Part shown: in pieces, positions 48,225-58,295 of the stretch
How the letters are laid out: every line of letters begins with the position of its first letter
Position numbering within the stretch: the first letter of the stretch is position 1
From: Pristionchus mayeri
Taxonomy: Eukaryota > Nematoda > Chromadorea > Rhabditida > Neodiplogasteridae
Assembly (NCBI GenBank): GCA_036245805.1
Contig: BTRK01000002.1
Location: 30,271,151-30,335,150 of the forward strand
Reading direction: 5' to 3'
DNA: 64,000 nt
Notes under the pieces: model-generated
The model's database searches: none
Told to the model about the DNA's origin: nothing
The model's input: only the letters and a program-made list of their open reading frames with translations
Program-made: the position numbers and the translations under genes

Positions 48225-48617
48225 GTACTGTCGCAGTTGAATTGCAGTAACTGTCCACTCTCTCAATATTATTTACCTTCTTACACTTATTACACCATTA
48301 TTTAACAAATTCTTTTGTATAAAGATGTATTCAATGACAATTATATATTTTCATAAAAGTGTGTGTTATTGCGTAAACGGCAAGTGATGCTCTCATGCGC
48401 CAATGCAGTGTTCATGTTACCTTCTAATCAGCGAGCCATAGGTGCACCTGATGACATAATTCTGACATTTTTCTTGCTCCGTGAAGTCGTGTATCTGCAG
48501 GCAAGAGTGGTTCACATCCATCGAATTATCCTGGTAAACAACCATTGGTCCACACTGCCCGCTTCAAACATTACCGAAACATGTTCTGATAAGACTATTA
48601 TAGACTAGTATGTCATA
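48225..48617. other. Intergenic, one unsupported open frame
   Basis: An 81-codon open frame starts at 48363 and ends at 48608, ten bases before the mariner-type element. It has no recognised motif, no splice context and ordinary composition. I see nothing else here. Confidence 0.35.
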
Positions 48618-49876
48618 TCAGGTTGTAACATAAGTTTTGTCGCGTCCAATCTCTTATGCATTTTAACCTCAGAAATTCTTCGAATTAATTTAATCTCAAT
48701 TTCGTTATTCATCATCAGTGAGGGCCTTCGTACTCTTTCTTACGCTTACTTCAGTCCTGTCAAGGCAGTTGAGGAGGCACATTAGTCAGACAAAGTTGTA
48801 CTGAGATAAGGATTACAAATCATTTTCACGCATCAGCTCTTCTTGAAAAGGATAAATTATGCCGATTTTGTGTGATTTGCGTAAAGTACTACATATGTGC
48901 ATAATTTTGAACCACTCACGGATAATGACAAACGAAAATCATTCTAGAAATGTAGACGAGTTTGTATAATGTGGATGGTTGGTGACGGTCGCGAAAACTT
49001 TCGCAAGCCGAATTTTCTTCTCAATAGATATCCAGATCCAAATAGTGGTGGAATATAGTTCACCCAAAGTGGTCAGTATGCAGACAAAGTTTGGGGTAGA
49101 TTGGGTTCTGTTGAGATAAGTGGCTCCATTCAGAACGATGGTATGTAAATTAAACTAATGAAATCGGCACTTTGTTCATATTCCTACCTCGCACACATGT
49201 TCAATATCTGATTTGTTGTGTCCATCCTAACCATAAACCCTTCCTTTACTAGTATCTACTTGGGATAAGTTTGGAAATAAATAGCTTTTGAATGACAATC
49301 TTTAATTCGAAACACCTAAACTTGCATATTTTGGTAAAATTGTGCGCGAATTGAATTAATAAAAATTCAAATTTCCCACAAGTGGAGTGTTCTTTCTCTC
49401 ACTTGTTCAATGATAAATTATACCTCCATGAGTGGTAATTGGAACGCACTTATGTTAGTCACTGTTGTTGCAATTCTGGATTCAGAAGAGTTGGTCAAGT
49501 TGGCTACGAATCAGCGGCTAACCTTACACTCAGTGAAGTATATCTTTGATTCCGCTCAACATAGCACCATATCTGGCGTATATTTTGAAAGAGCATTGAC
49601 GGGGTATATCACCATGCTGTAGAAGTTTGGTTCATTATTCATCTCTGCGAACTAGCACCTGATCAAACGAATTAAAAAAATCTGAAATTTAAATCAGTTC
49701 ATATTAATATTTTTCGCATAGCCAGCGTGCGCAGTTCAGCTCTACCCTATGGTTTGAATGCGCATGAACACCCCAAACATATACTAGGAGGTCAGGCATT
49801 GATAATGTGTGAGAAGTATCCTTCATGGAAATATTGTGAACCTCCGAAATGCGACAAAACTTATGTTACAACCTAA
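48618..49876. mobile_element. Mariner-type element, 1259 bp, no transposase seen
   Basis: The 26 bp inverted ends are TCAGGTTGTAACATAAGTTT... at 48618-48643 and the complement of TTAGGTTGTAACATAAGTTT... at 49851-49876, differing at one base. TA dinucleotides flank both ends (48616-48617 and 49877-49878). The T(T/C)AGGTTG...AAGTTTTGTCG end is characteristic of the mariner family. The length is near that of an autonomous mariner, but neither strand shows a long frame or a D,D34D-type transposase. The interior is AT-rich with only short frames, for example 49410-49622. It is either a non-autonomous derivative or carries captured or decayed filler. Confidence 0.8.
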
Positions 49877-49878
49877 TA

Positions 49879-50295
49879 GTTTAAGTTGGTCAATGTATTC
49901 GGCTAGGAACTCCATATGTTAATGGCCCACAATTGAATGTTTGTGTGGAAAATCAATGTTAGATAATCACCAAGTGTCGTAACCAGCCGATATTATAGTA
50001 CATCAGAGAATACTCTAAACCAGTAACATTAAGATCGATTGGTTGCGGCATTAGGTGATAATCTAGCCATGATTTTATATTCAAATTCTCAATTGTGGAC
50101 CATGAACCCCATCGATATGCATAGAAATGGAGTGAAACTCAAGTTCATCTGGTAGCAAGAATAGCATATGGAAATGTGGGAGAGCACATGATAGGTACAA
50201 GGAAACAACTCCAAAGTGTGTGCATCCAACCGCTGCCTCAGTCAACTCTTCAATCAATTCTTCAAAGATGCTCGTCTATCGTTATTCGATTGTAG
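49879..50295. other. Intergenic, nothing recognised
   Basis: The stretch between the mariner-type element and the paralogue exon was searched for RING or B-box exons expected upstream of 50296; none were found. If that paralogue ever had its 5' half here, it has been lost. Confidence 0.35.
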
Positions 50296-50527
50296 GTTTT
50301 AGGCATTGTTGACGATGCCTCCGTTGAAATAATTCAAAAACTGAAACCGGAGCAATTCCACGGCAATTTGACCAACTTCGATTGCATGTGTTTGCTTTAT
50401 GATTTAAAGACCATCACCTTTCCAGACTCAGTAAACCTTCTTCTAAAAGCATCAGAATCGGTTTATGAAATCGGAGCTGCCTTTTCGGAAGCAAAATCAA
50501 CACCAGAACTCGCATCGCTAATATGAT
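50296..50527 (+). pseudogene. C-terminal exon of a RING-gene paralogue
   Basis: After the acceptor GATTGTAG an open frame of about 76 codons runs to TGA at 50525-50527. It includes EQFHGNLTNFDCMCLLYDL and DSVNLLLKASES and ends ELASLI. It can be aligned by eye with exons 8-9 of the RING gene at 46636-47989 (LGQLDNI, MLYFMHLI and EIVNDLAK, then SEAF and final hydrophobics). It therefore looks like the last exon of a diverged paralogue. No RING or B-box exons precede it. An in-frame donor (TCG/GTTTATG) could instead join it to the exon at 50555. Confidence 0.45.
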
Positions 50528-50554
50528 CAATTCTAAATGCTAAATGTGATACAG

Positions 50555-52757
50555 CGTCGTTTTGGAAAGGAAATTGAAATTTCGCTTACGGATGCTGAAA
50601 AACTAATTCAGGTACGATAATATAACACGTGTATCACGAGCCAGTGGAGATGTGCGGGAACATTTTCAAAATTAGCATCACGAATTTCATCCATATTATG
50701 GTAGTATAATACCATGGAGTGATGATTTGGAAAAATATAGGTCATTGGTCCCACAGCCGGTTTTTAGAAAATTTCCGGTTTTGCACATGGCCCTAACGTA
50801 TATCAGCTCCCAGATGAGCTAGAAAGATGGCATTGGGCTCGAAATGTTAGGAAAAAAAATTCCAGAAACTTTCATGTTGACAAGTTTTCTGTGAAACATG
50901 AACCTGACAAGTTATATCCAAAAAAACAAATTCTGCAGCAAATAACAATTTTTTTTCTCCATCACGGAGGAAACTTACACGGGAACTTTTTTCCATAAAA
51001 TGAAAGAATAAGTCCACCTGCGTCCTAGAAAAATGTAAACTAAGGATTTGAAGATGGACCTCATCGAGAAATTTTTAGTCAAAGTTGGAAATGTGACCAC
51101 AAAATTACAAAAATTGCTCCTGCCCGATTTCAATTGACTACTGAATATGAACTACCGGCGGTTTTAGAGTTTTAGTCATTGGATGTTCACAATAGCCACT
51201 TGAAATGTGGAGTTCTAATCAATTTGAAAAATCGATTTTCTCATTCTCGATTTTGTAGGAGTTTGCGCATAGCTAAAATCCAAGTTGGATAGCTATGCCC
51301 ATTAAGTCCCAGCAAATATTTTTATACACCCCGACATGTGCACAATAATGACTGAGAGGTCTGTCGGCATCCTACTTACCGGCGCTCAAACATGCTCAGA
51401 ATCAGAGAGCGTAAAATATAATTTATAATTTTAAACTAAAATTGAAAAAAAATAATGAACATCATAATGTTGGAAAATTATCATTGGAGTTATACAAATC
51501 AGAAATCTTTAGATTTTACATTCGTTATTTATTTACAGAAAATTTTTGGATTTTCAGATTATTTAAATTTCGACTTATTTCAGAATCAATCGAATTGGTT
51601 AGTTTTCTGAACATTCCGACTGACATTCTGTTAAGAACAATTTAGCATCTCACGTACGAATAATATCTTGATCACGTGATTTTATAATAATCAATGATAT
51701 TTTACGCTCTCTGATTCTGAGCATGTTTGAGCGCCGGTAAGTAGGATGCCGACAGACTTAGGTGAGCCTCTCAGTCATTGTTGTGCACATGTCGGGGTGT
51801 ATAAAAATATTTGCTGGGACTTAATGGGCATAGCTATCCAACTTAGATTTTAGCTATGCGCAAACTCCTACAAAATCGAGAATGAGAAAATCGATTTTTC
51901 AAATTGATTAGAACTCTACATTTCAAGTGGCTATTGTGAACATCCAATGACTAAAACTCTAAAACCGCCGGTAGTTCATATTCAGTAGTCAATTGAAATC
52001 GAGCAGGAGCAATTTTTGTAATTTTGTGGTCACATTTCCAACTTTGACTAAAAATTTCGCGATGAGGTCCATCTTCAAATCCTTAGTTTACATTTTTCTA
52101 GGACGCAGGTGGACTTATTCTTTCATTTTATGGAAAAAAGTTCCCGTGTAAGTTTCCTCCGTGATGGAGAAAAAAATTGTTATTCGATGCAGAATTTTTT
52201 TTGTTGGATATAACTTGTAAGGTTCGTGTTTCACAGAAAAGTTGTCAACATTTCTGGAAATTTTCTGGAAATATTTTTTTTTTTCTGGAAATATTTTTCC
52301 GAACATTTTGAGCCCAATGCCATCTTTCTAGCTCATCTGGGAGCTGATATACGTTAGGGCCAGGTGCAAAACCGGAAATTTTCTAAAAACCGGCTCTGGG
52401 ACCAATGACCTATATTTTTCGAAATCATCACTCGAGGGTATTATACTACCATTATATGGATGAAATTCGTGGTGCAAATTTTGAAAATGTTCCCGAGAGG
52501 CCTGTTTTTCATTCACTGACTCGTGATACACGTGATAAATACATTTATGTATTCATATATTTATTTAGAAATAGACACATACAACACGTTTTAATCACGA
52601 TTATGTCGCACATTTTCAGCTCTCTCACCATCTCGGAAGGAAAGTTGTGCTCATTAGTATGCCTACCAACGCAGATGCAATGGAGATCCAGCTCGATGAA
52701 TATATCTTAGAATCTGTGAGCGGCTCTCTTACGATAACACGTGAGGAATATGTTTGA
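50555..52757 (+). pseudogene. Two exons of a RING-gene paralogue split by a 1.9 kb foldback element
   Basis: Exon 50555-50611 (after GATACAG) encodes RRFGKEIEISLTDAEKLIQ and ends at the donor GTACGA. Exon 52620-52757 begins after CATTTTCAG in the same phase and encodes a stretch with GRKVVLISMPTNADAM and EIQLDEYILES, to a stop at 52755-52757. The phases join cleanly, giving 64 codons across a 2.0 kb intron that is almost wholly filled by the inverted-repeat element at 50626-52534. The joined peptide resembles the charged and C-terminal segments of the RING gene (GKEI, then a NLxxxI-type stretch). A GTGAGC donor after LES offers a possible further splice. No upstream exons are assigned. Confidence 0.45.
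50626..52534. mobile_element. Foldback element with ~800 bp inverted arms
   Basis: The left arm, about 50626-51412, and the right arm, about 51704-52534, are reverse complements with high identity. Differences are scattered substitutions and a T-rich expansion near 52265-52300. The outer ends are CACGTGTATCACGAG and its complement, flanked by the 4 bp direct repeat ATAA (50622-50625 and 52535-52538). The ~290 bp centre is very AT-rich and has a 67-codon open frame (51442-51645) without recognisable features. No transposase is seen. A transcript through the host intron would fold into a long double strand. Confidence 0.85.
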
Positions 52758-53435
52758 AATTATAACAAAAATAAGGTTATTACATTGATACAATGAAATA
52801 AATTATATTTTAATCCTCGAATTTATCGTTAACGAAATAATTATTAGTAATTCCACAAAAAGTGCAAAATCGAAACTGAGAGAAGAAGCTCGTTAAATCT
52901 GTTGACATGGAAATGGCTATATTCTATCTCAAGTGGGAGTGAAGTGAATCACGCGCCAAGTAGTTTTGAGTTGTACCAATCGGCATATCAAGAAATTTTA
53001 TTTAAACAGATTAAAATATTGATTTAAATGGTTCGCGAAGCATCCGTGCTTCTTTTTTCGTATGACACAATCACAAAACCGTTGTTAGCATGCACTACAA
53101 TGTTTGGTCGAACATTTATTTGAAGATTTATCGCGACCGAATGAGTGTCGATTAGAGTTGAGTTGTGTGTCAATAAGTTAGGCATCACTAACTAGTGAAA
53201 ACGAATGTAGATCGAGGGGTGTGGTTAAAATATCAGGATTTTTTGAGCTACGGTTGTTTTTAATTACAAAAGTAGTCACATTGATCTCAATGAATGCATG
53301 ACAGTTTCTGCAGCTCTCTACTGAACATTTAGAGAACAACAAATACGAAAGGACTAACACTCGGTGGTTAGCCTATCACGTGGTGCATTAGGTTTGCCAA
53401 TGGATGAACACTCGAGTTGGGAATATGAAGAAATT
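52758..53435. other. Intergenic, includes promoter-segment copy
   Basis: No exon was assigned. The part 52878-52962 matches the segment upstream of the minus-strand gene at 53436-54258 and its partial copy at 59535. Shared words are AGCTCGTTAAAT, TGTTGACATGGA and CAAGTGG...GTGAATCA.GCGCC. A minus-strand open frame at 53178-53360 lacks a phase-compatible splice to the neighbouring gene. Confidence 0.45.
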
Positions 53436-54258
53436 CTAGGAAATACTAAAAGGGACTCTCTGCAGCTCTCCAATGAGCAGTCGCACACCCCTCACCCACT
53501 TCTTCTCTCTTCTGATAGTACGGGTCTGCGAGGGGAGAGCTTCGAATGTGTCCCAAAAGGGAATAATCGAGAACTCCTGGGTGCTCGCTGGAATACCCCA
53601 CCGCTCGAGCAACTTGAATGGGAACTCCGTGATCAGTTGTTCAAATTTCTCCGACGCCTCATCGAACTTACGGGAAGTTATCGCTGCACAAAATGCCATT
53701 ATGTACTAATTGCATATTGAGTGTATCAGAAAATTTGGGAGGGGGGGGGCTCACATTGGCTTCGATATGATCAGTTTATGTGTATCATTGTTATCCAAAC
53801 ATAATAACAAGGTATATGTTCACTAACCTTCCACAAGAGAGGAGGTCTCGATGATGAAATCGCCCTCTCTGAGTCGTACATTATCAGTCAGGAAGGACTG
53901 GAGATTGAGTTGAACCCCGCGCCTCTTTTCCTTGAAAATAGATGTAAGTGAGATTTCAAAATGTGTTGAATTATCACAGGTCTTCTGAGAGATCGCAGGT
54001 GGCGTTTGACAAAATGCTCAAAATGCTTCCACCATCGGCGTTCTCATCAATAGCATGGCGGGTTGGTCTGATGCTTACAGGGTGAATAGCTGATGATGCC
54101 TCAATGAAGCGATTGAAGAGCAGCTCGCCAGCGGGCTTGTAGAGACCTCTGCATCAAGGAAATTATAATGCCAGTATCATAATAATTGACATTTTATAAC
54201 CACTAGGTTCAATGAACAAGGCTTACTTCACTGTTCCAGTGGACGATTGAGGCGACAT
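53436..54258 (-). CDS. Four-exon gene, unknown function, 168 aa
   Basis: On the minus strand the exons are 54258-54227, 54148-54079, 53984-53828 and 53683-53436, all with canonical GT-AG introns (about 78, 94 and 144 bp) and matching phases. The product starts MSPQSSTGTVK, continues GLYKPAGELLFNRFIEASSA, then KTCDNSTHFEISLTSIFK and GVQLNLQSFLTDNVRLREGD. It enters a charged, probably helical stretch (SRKFDEASEKFEQLI) and ends at a stop at 53436. No signal peptide, transmembrane segment or known motif is visible, and I do not recognise the family. A donor-like GTGAGG after KKW (53490-53495) could shorten the last exon. The start is supported by an equivalent exon 1 of identical length at 59535-59566. 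Its upstream segment (54281-54490) is a repeated unit. Confidence 0.65.
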
Positions 54259-54280
54259 GTGAGGTAGGGGTAATCTCTAA

Positions 54281-54490
54281 TGTACCCGAATGCAACAGTA
54301 ATGCTAATGACTGTGAATGAGACACTACTTAAGGGGGAGAATGAATATCAGAAGCTTAAGGAGATAAGAATAGTCGACTTGAGGAAGAGTCGAAAGAGGG
54401 CGTGAGAAGAGCTCGTTAAATGTGTTGACATGGAGATGTGAATCGGTTTTCTCAAGTGGATGAGAAGTGAATCATGCGCCCCTCCCGAAA
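54281..54490 (-). promoter_or_regulatory. Putative promoter segment, one of three copies
   Basis: This segment lies immediately upstream of the minus-strand start at 54258. It is repeated upstream of the duplicate exon 1 (59575-59780) and, without any exon, at 52878-52962. Conserved words include GAGGAAGAGTCGAAAG, TGACATGGA and GAATCA.GCGCCCCTC. The position and conservation suggest it holds the promoter, but simple co-duplication explains it equally well. Confidence 0.4.
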
Positions 54491-54982
54491 GAAAACAAAA
54501 AAATGATGAATAGGGAGTCACAGTAGAGCCAAATATCGTAAATTAAGTGTTTTTGATGGCTTTTTAGTGTTGAATCGATATAAAGAGAGGGATCTTCAAG
54601 TGGGTAAAATAGTCACAAATACTCGCTGGATGTTACTCCGTGCATGCTTAGATATGACAAATATTTCGCAAGTTTAAGATTTTCATTGTAGGTCGCACTA
54701 GGTTACCTCAGGTTCAACCCGATACTCAGAATGCGTGTTTCAGTGGCACTAAGTCGGATGAGAACTATGACGTCATGTCGCTTTTGATAGCTAAAAAGCT
54801 GCATGACGTCATCAGACCCAATATCGTGTGCGCATCGAAGTCGGATTGCTTATCTTACACATTCAGAATTGATTGCAGTGCTGCAAGGCTGGCTGAAGTG
54901 GGTTGTTGTTATTGAGTTTTTTTGTTATAAGTTAGAGTAAATAAGTCAGTTTAGGCTCTTGGGATAATTCGAAGGGTATGTA
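54491..54982. other. Intergenic, contains TGACGTCA hairpin
   Basis: No exon was assigned. At 54767-54812 two copies of ATGACGTCAT, each itself palindromic, form an inverted repeat around a short loop with GCTTTT and AAAAAGC. The core TGACGTCA is the cAMP-response-element octamer. Whether it binds a CREB/ATF protein or is a tiny inverted-repeat element cannot be told from the sequence. Confidence 0.45.
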
Positions 54983-55324
54983 TTGATCAGCATCAGGCAA
55001 CGTTCACTCTCGAGAATGCAGACTACAAGACCTCCCCTGGCATCCATGAAGGCTTTATTAGCTGAGAAAACGGGAAAATATGAAGTTACTTTTCCTCCTC
55101 TCTTCACTATATACTCACCTAAATCACGATATTCGATTGCAAGCTTCTCAAGACGTGACCATCTTCACTCTGCACTCTCACTCTCCGAACTGTCATGTGA
55201 AAGAGACAATGGAGATACATTTCCCCTTGAAGTCATCTCTATTGTAATCAGTGGTGTGGAGGGAGGCGCAGCTCGTACTATTCTACTGATAAGAGGAAAG
55301 AGCGAGGGATGCTCACAACGCTAG
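54983..55324 (+). CDS. Unsupported 113-codon open frame
   Basis: This is the longest open frame between the two gene clusters. It starts MISIRQRSLSRMQTTRPP and ends GKSEGCSQR. It contains no recognised motif, has no clear splice structure, and its start follows a TA-rich stretch without special context. It may be a short gene, part of one, or chance. I list it because nothing else explains the region. Confidence 0.2.
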   Translation: MISIRQRSLSRMQTTRPPLASMKALLAEKTGKYEVTFPPLFTIYSPKSRYSIASFSRRDHLHSALSLSELSCERDNGDTFPLEVISIVISGVEGGAARTILLIRGKSEGCSQR

Positions 55325-56011
55325 TCAGTGACTTCTAATCGATTGCTTTTGTCTCGTTTTCCCATTTTTCAGTACATTTTATCGTGATAATGTGCGCTGT
55401 CACTTCCTTGAACCTATTGCGAGTATTTCATCGATGTTTCTCTTGTATTGATGTGTTCCATTTATGAAAATTTGAACATTCTAAAACATTCTTCTGTAAA
55501 CATGTGCATGCTCAAATGTTGAAAGTATTCTTCCCAGCGCTTTCCAACAGAATGCATTTCATACTTACGACGATGATTTTATCCTTGTCATTTTCCTAAA
55601 ACATGCGCATCCCAAAAGATTCGTTTTATTAATAACACCTACATCTTCCCATGAGCGCAAAACGCTATTTCTAAATCACTTTCGCAATCAATTTCTAGGA
55701 TTTCTATAGGTGCTGAGTGAGTCGTACATATCCACTGATAAGAAGACCAAAGATAGCTAGTATCTTTCCCGTCGATTGCCTGGTCACATCCGTATTCTCT
55801 ATTTGCAATCCTCGTAAGGTCGTCGCAAGTTTGCTGGCACCAATTTAATAATTTCGCCCATAATCTGCGATGAATTTGTTTTACTCAGGTTACAGAGATG
55901 GCACATGATGCGCAAGCATTGAAAGTTACCAGGAAGGAAATTTTACCCACGAGCACTGTGTTTCATCAGACGGATGATGGTGACGGTTCATAGTATGAGT
56001 TTATTACAATC
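55325..56011. other. Intergenic, nothing firm
   Basis: This AT-rich stretch has no exon chain. A 31-codon frame at about 55901-55996 (starting MAHDAQALKVTRKE, after CAGGTTACAGAG) precedes the next gene by a few bases. It could be a leftover upstream exon or uORF, but it does not join in frame by a canonical intron. Confidence 0.35.
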
Positions 56012-57904
56012 ATGGATATTCCAGGAACAATATTTTACTGGCTCTATGAAAACCCAATGAGATTGTACGTGAAATGGAAGTGAGTATCACATCTTCTTCA
56101 TTATATTTTTATCACCTTAATAGCGGAAAGGAAATTGATGCGAAGCTGCCCGCAGAAGCAATTTACGATGCTGCCGCTCACGGAAATGCAATATACTTCA
56201 AGTCAACTGGCAAAGTAAGTGAGCTGTTTTTATTTTAGTTATGCCATTTTTATCGTAGGTATACAGAGCTATTTTCATCCCTATTGAAGGAATCAGAGTG
56301 TCGTATCTGCGAGATATAATCTTGGTGAGAGCACTATAATATTGAAGGATCATAAAAAGCTCGAATCACAGGGTGAACTATTCGTGAGGAAAGGATTGTG
56401 CAGTATAATGAGAGATGGAAAGAAGTATATCTACGGAATGTGGGAAGATCCTAATAGAGATGGAATTCTTGTTGATGTCCCCGATGTGAAGCTGAAAGAC
56501 ACGTACTTGAAAGGGGTTAACAGGTGAGAACGTAAGATACAATCCACTTAATTCATTCAGTATGATATGTTTGTCCAAGAAACACTGAGAACAAAATAAA
56601 AGAGTGGGAGCGTAATGGTGTGAACATGCAATTGTACTCTGAATAATGTAATATTACAGAGGAAAAGCAATATTTATAAAATATAATCGCGATTTAACAA
56701 GGCCAGCAGTTTGTCAATTAAGCGAACAAGTAATCGTAATTGAGGTTTGTGTACCAGAGAGAAGTCTGTGAAAACGATGCATCAGCCTAATATACCGGAT
56801 TATTGCAATGTATACTATTCTTCAAGCGATTCTTCTTCATTCGTTTACATTACTTTTGACGACATGATTTACGTTCTTGATACGGACAGGATGGAACTAC
56901 TGGGACCATTGCCGATTGAGTGAGATACGAATTCAGTTAATGGAATGAGCCATTTATGCATATTCAGAGGCTTCGAGAGTCGCGGGAGTCCTCAATGGAG
57001 AACTCACTGCAATGTGCTTCAAGGATTCCAATTATCACTTGGTGACTGCACAGCTCGCGAAGGATTACGTGAGTCAGAATAGGGAAATCAATCCAATTAC
57101 GAATTTAAGCACGACAATAAGAAAACAGTCGGAGAAAGTGACGACGTACACACACTTGAGGAACGAATTAAAGAGGTGTGCTTATTTTTCAATTGCATTT
57201 TCCAGATCTCCGATAAATCTGAATTAATTCTTCAAATTTATACAAAATAGGTTTAATCTGATTCAATTTGATATACTGTCAGATAGGATTGCACAATACA
57301 AGAATGTATGTTTAGTTGGAGCATCAATTGGAAAAGTGCAAATCAACAAACGAAGAGCAGAACGAACACATTCAAGCTCTTCAAATGGGAAATGATAAGG
57401 TTCGGGAATGAGTGCGATAATCTATACATATATATAAAGCGCTAATTCCTGGCGCGTGACCGGATTGCGAAACGGTTGCGAAATGAGGAGAGAGAGATGA
57501 ACAAGTTGCGAAACGAGTGATTGCGAAACCTAGATACTCCGCTAGGACGGGGCCCCCGCCGAAGGCGGGGGGCAGCCGGACTAGTTAATTTATAAATTGC
57601 ACTACATGTTGCTCTAGTGCATATCATTTGTATTTTAGCTCTGTCAAGCTCTTGCTGAGAGTTCTGAACGAGAAAAAGAAGGACTGGAAACAATTAAAGA
57701 GCTTATGTCGAAGAATGAACAGATGCAAATTAGATGTGATCAAATGGAAAACATTCTGGTAGAGGTTTGAACTTGTTTTAACGTTACGAAGTTGTTGTGT
57801 CAAAGAGGTCGTTATGACCATTTTAAAATCCTTGTGCCACTACTCTCCGAGTCTTTCTTAAAATGCGTTTTATTTAGGAAATTGACAGAATTTCTTTAGA
57901 CTAA
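56012..57904 (+). CDS. Eleven-exon gene, unrecognised family, C-terminal coiled coil, ~337 aa
   Basis: Exons are 56012-56079, 56124-56214, 56259-56324, 56348-56523, 56660-56744, 56786-56919, 56978-57068, 57110-57175, 57316-57399, 57639-57764 and 57878-57904. All phases agree. The start MDIPGTIFYW aligns with MSGTILYF of the next gene. Residues 1-237 alternate short hydrophobic strands (GTIFYWLY, NAIYFKS, AIFIPIEGI, FVYITFDDMIYVLD), suggesting a beta-rich repeat fold, possibly propeller-like; that is inference. Residues about 238-329 (HTLEERIKE, LEHQLEKC, EREKEGLETIKELM) form a convincing coiled coil. Oddities: intron 3 would be only 23 bp. An in-frame alternative donor at 56297 gives a normal 51 bp intron but drops residues that the paralogue keeps. 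Intron 9 carries an insertion absent from the inverted copy. No signal peptide or known domain is recognised. Confidence 0.7.
57415..57615. mobile_element. Insertion in intron 9 with GC-rich hairpin
   Basis: The inverted gene copy at 60640-60660 lacks about 190 bp that are present here, where it has only a short unrelated stretch. Within the insert, CCCCCGCC-GAAG-GCGGGGG (about 57550-57569) forms a strong hairpin, and CTAG words lie on both sides of it. The comparison dates the insertion after the duplication, or marks a deletion from the copy. No target duplication could be fixed. Confidence 0.5.
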
Positions 57905-58216
57905 AGTCGGAGCTCTTCAATCGGTGAAGAAATCACTAAATTTTGAAGAATTGCATTAGAAGTCATTATTTCAGTTTTGTCGATACGGTTTACTATAATA
58001 CAAACTTAGGAAAACATTCTGAGAGAGGTTTGAACTAGTTTTAACGTTACGAAGTTGTTGCGTCAAAGATGTTATGAATATTTTAAAATCCTTGTGCCAC
58101 TACTCTCCGAGTCTTTCTTAAAATGTGTTTTAATTTTGAAATTGACCGAATTTTTTAAGACTAAAGTCGGAGCTCTTCAATCGGTGAAGAAATCACTAAT
58201 TTTTAAAGAATTGGAG
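57746..58216 (+). repeat. ~207 bp tandem duplication of the gene's 3' end
   Basis: The segment 57746-57952, containing the end of exon 10, intron 10 and the terminal exon, recurs at about 58009-58216, 263 bp downstream. Shared text includes GGAAAACATTCTG, AACGTTACGAAGTTGTTG and ACTAAAGTCGGAGCTCTTC. The second copy carries a 68-codon open frame to a stop at 58259-58261. It could be an alternative 3' end but is more simply a duplicate. Confidence 0.8.
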
Positions 58217-58295
58217 AAGCTGAGCAAACCACTCATCTGTATTCAGCTAGAAAATGGTTAGGAATGGTAAATCACATTATTTACGAACAAAAAAA

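Noticed and set aside
51442..51645. 67-codon frame in the centre of the foldback element
   Set aside because: AT-rich composition, no motif, and its position in the spacer of an inverted repeat make chance the best explanation.
53364..53720. 118-codon plus-strand frame
   Set aside because: It is antisense to exon 4 of the minus-strand gene, whose splice phases and duplicated first exon give better support.
56968..56990. Apparent one-base frameshift at the start of exon 7
   Set aside because: Using the acceptor after TTCGAG (exon start 56978) instead of the first CAG restores the frame and gives the expected phase.
57624..57821. Minus-strand frame and its partner at 60419-60616
   Set aside because: These are the antisense of the coiled-coil exon 10 and of its inverted copy; the sense frame is spliced and in phase.
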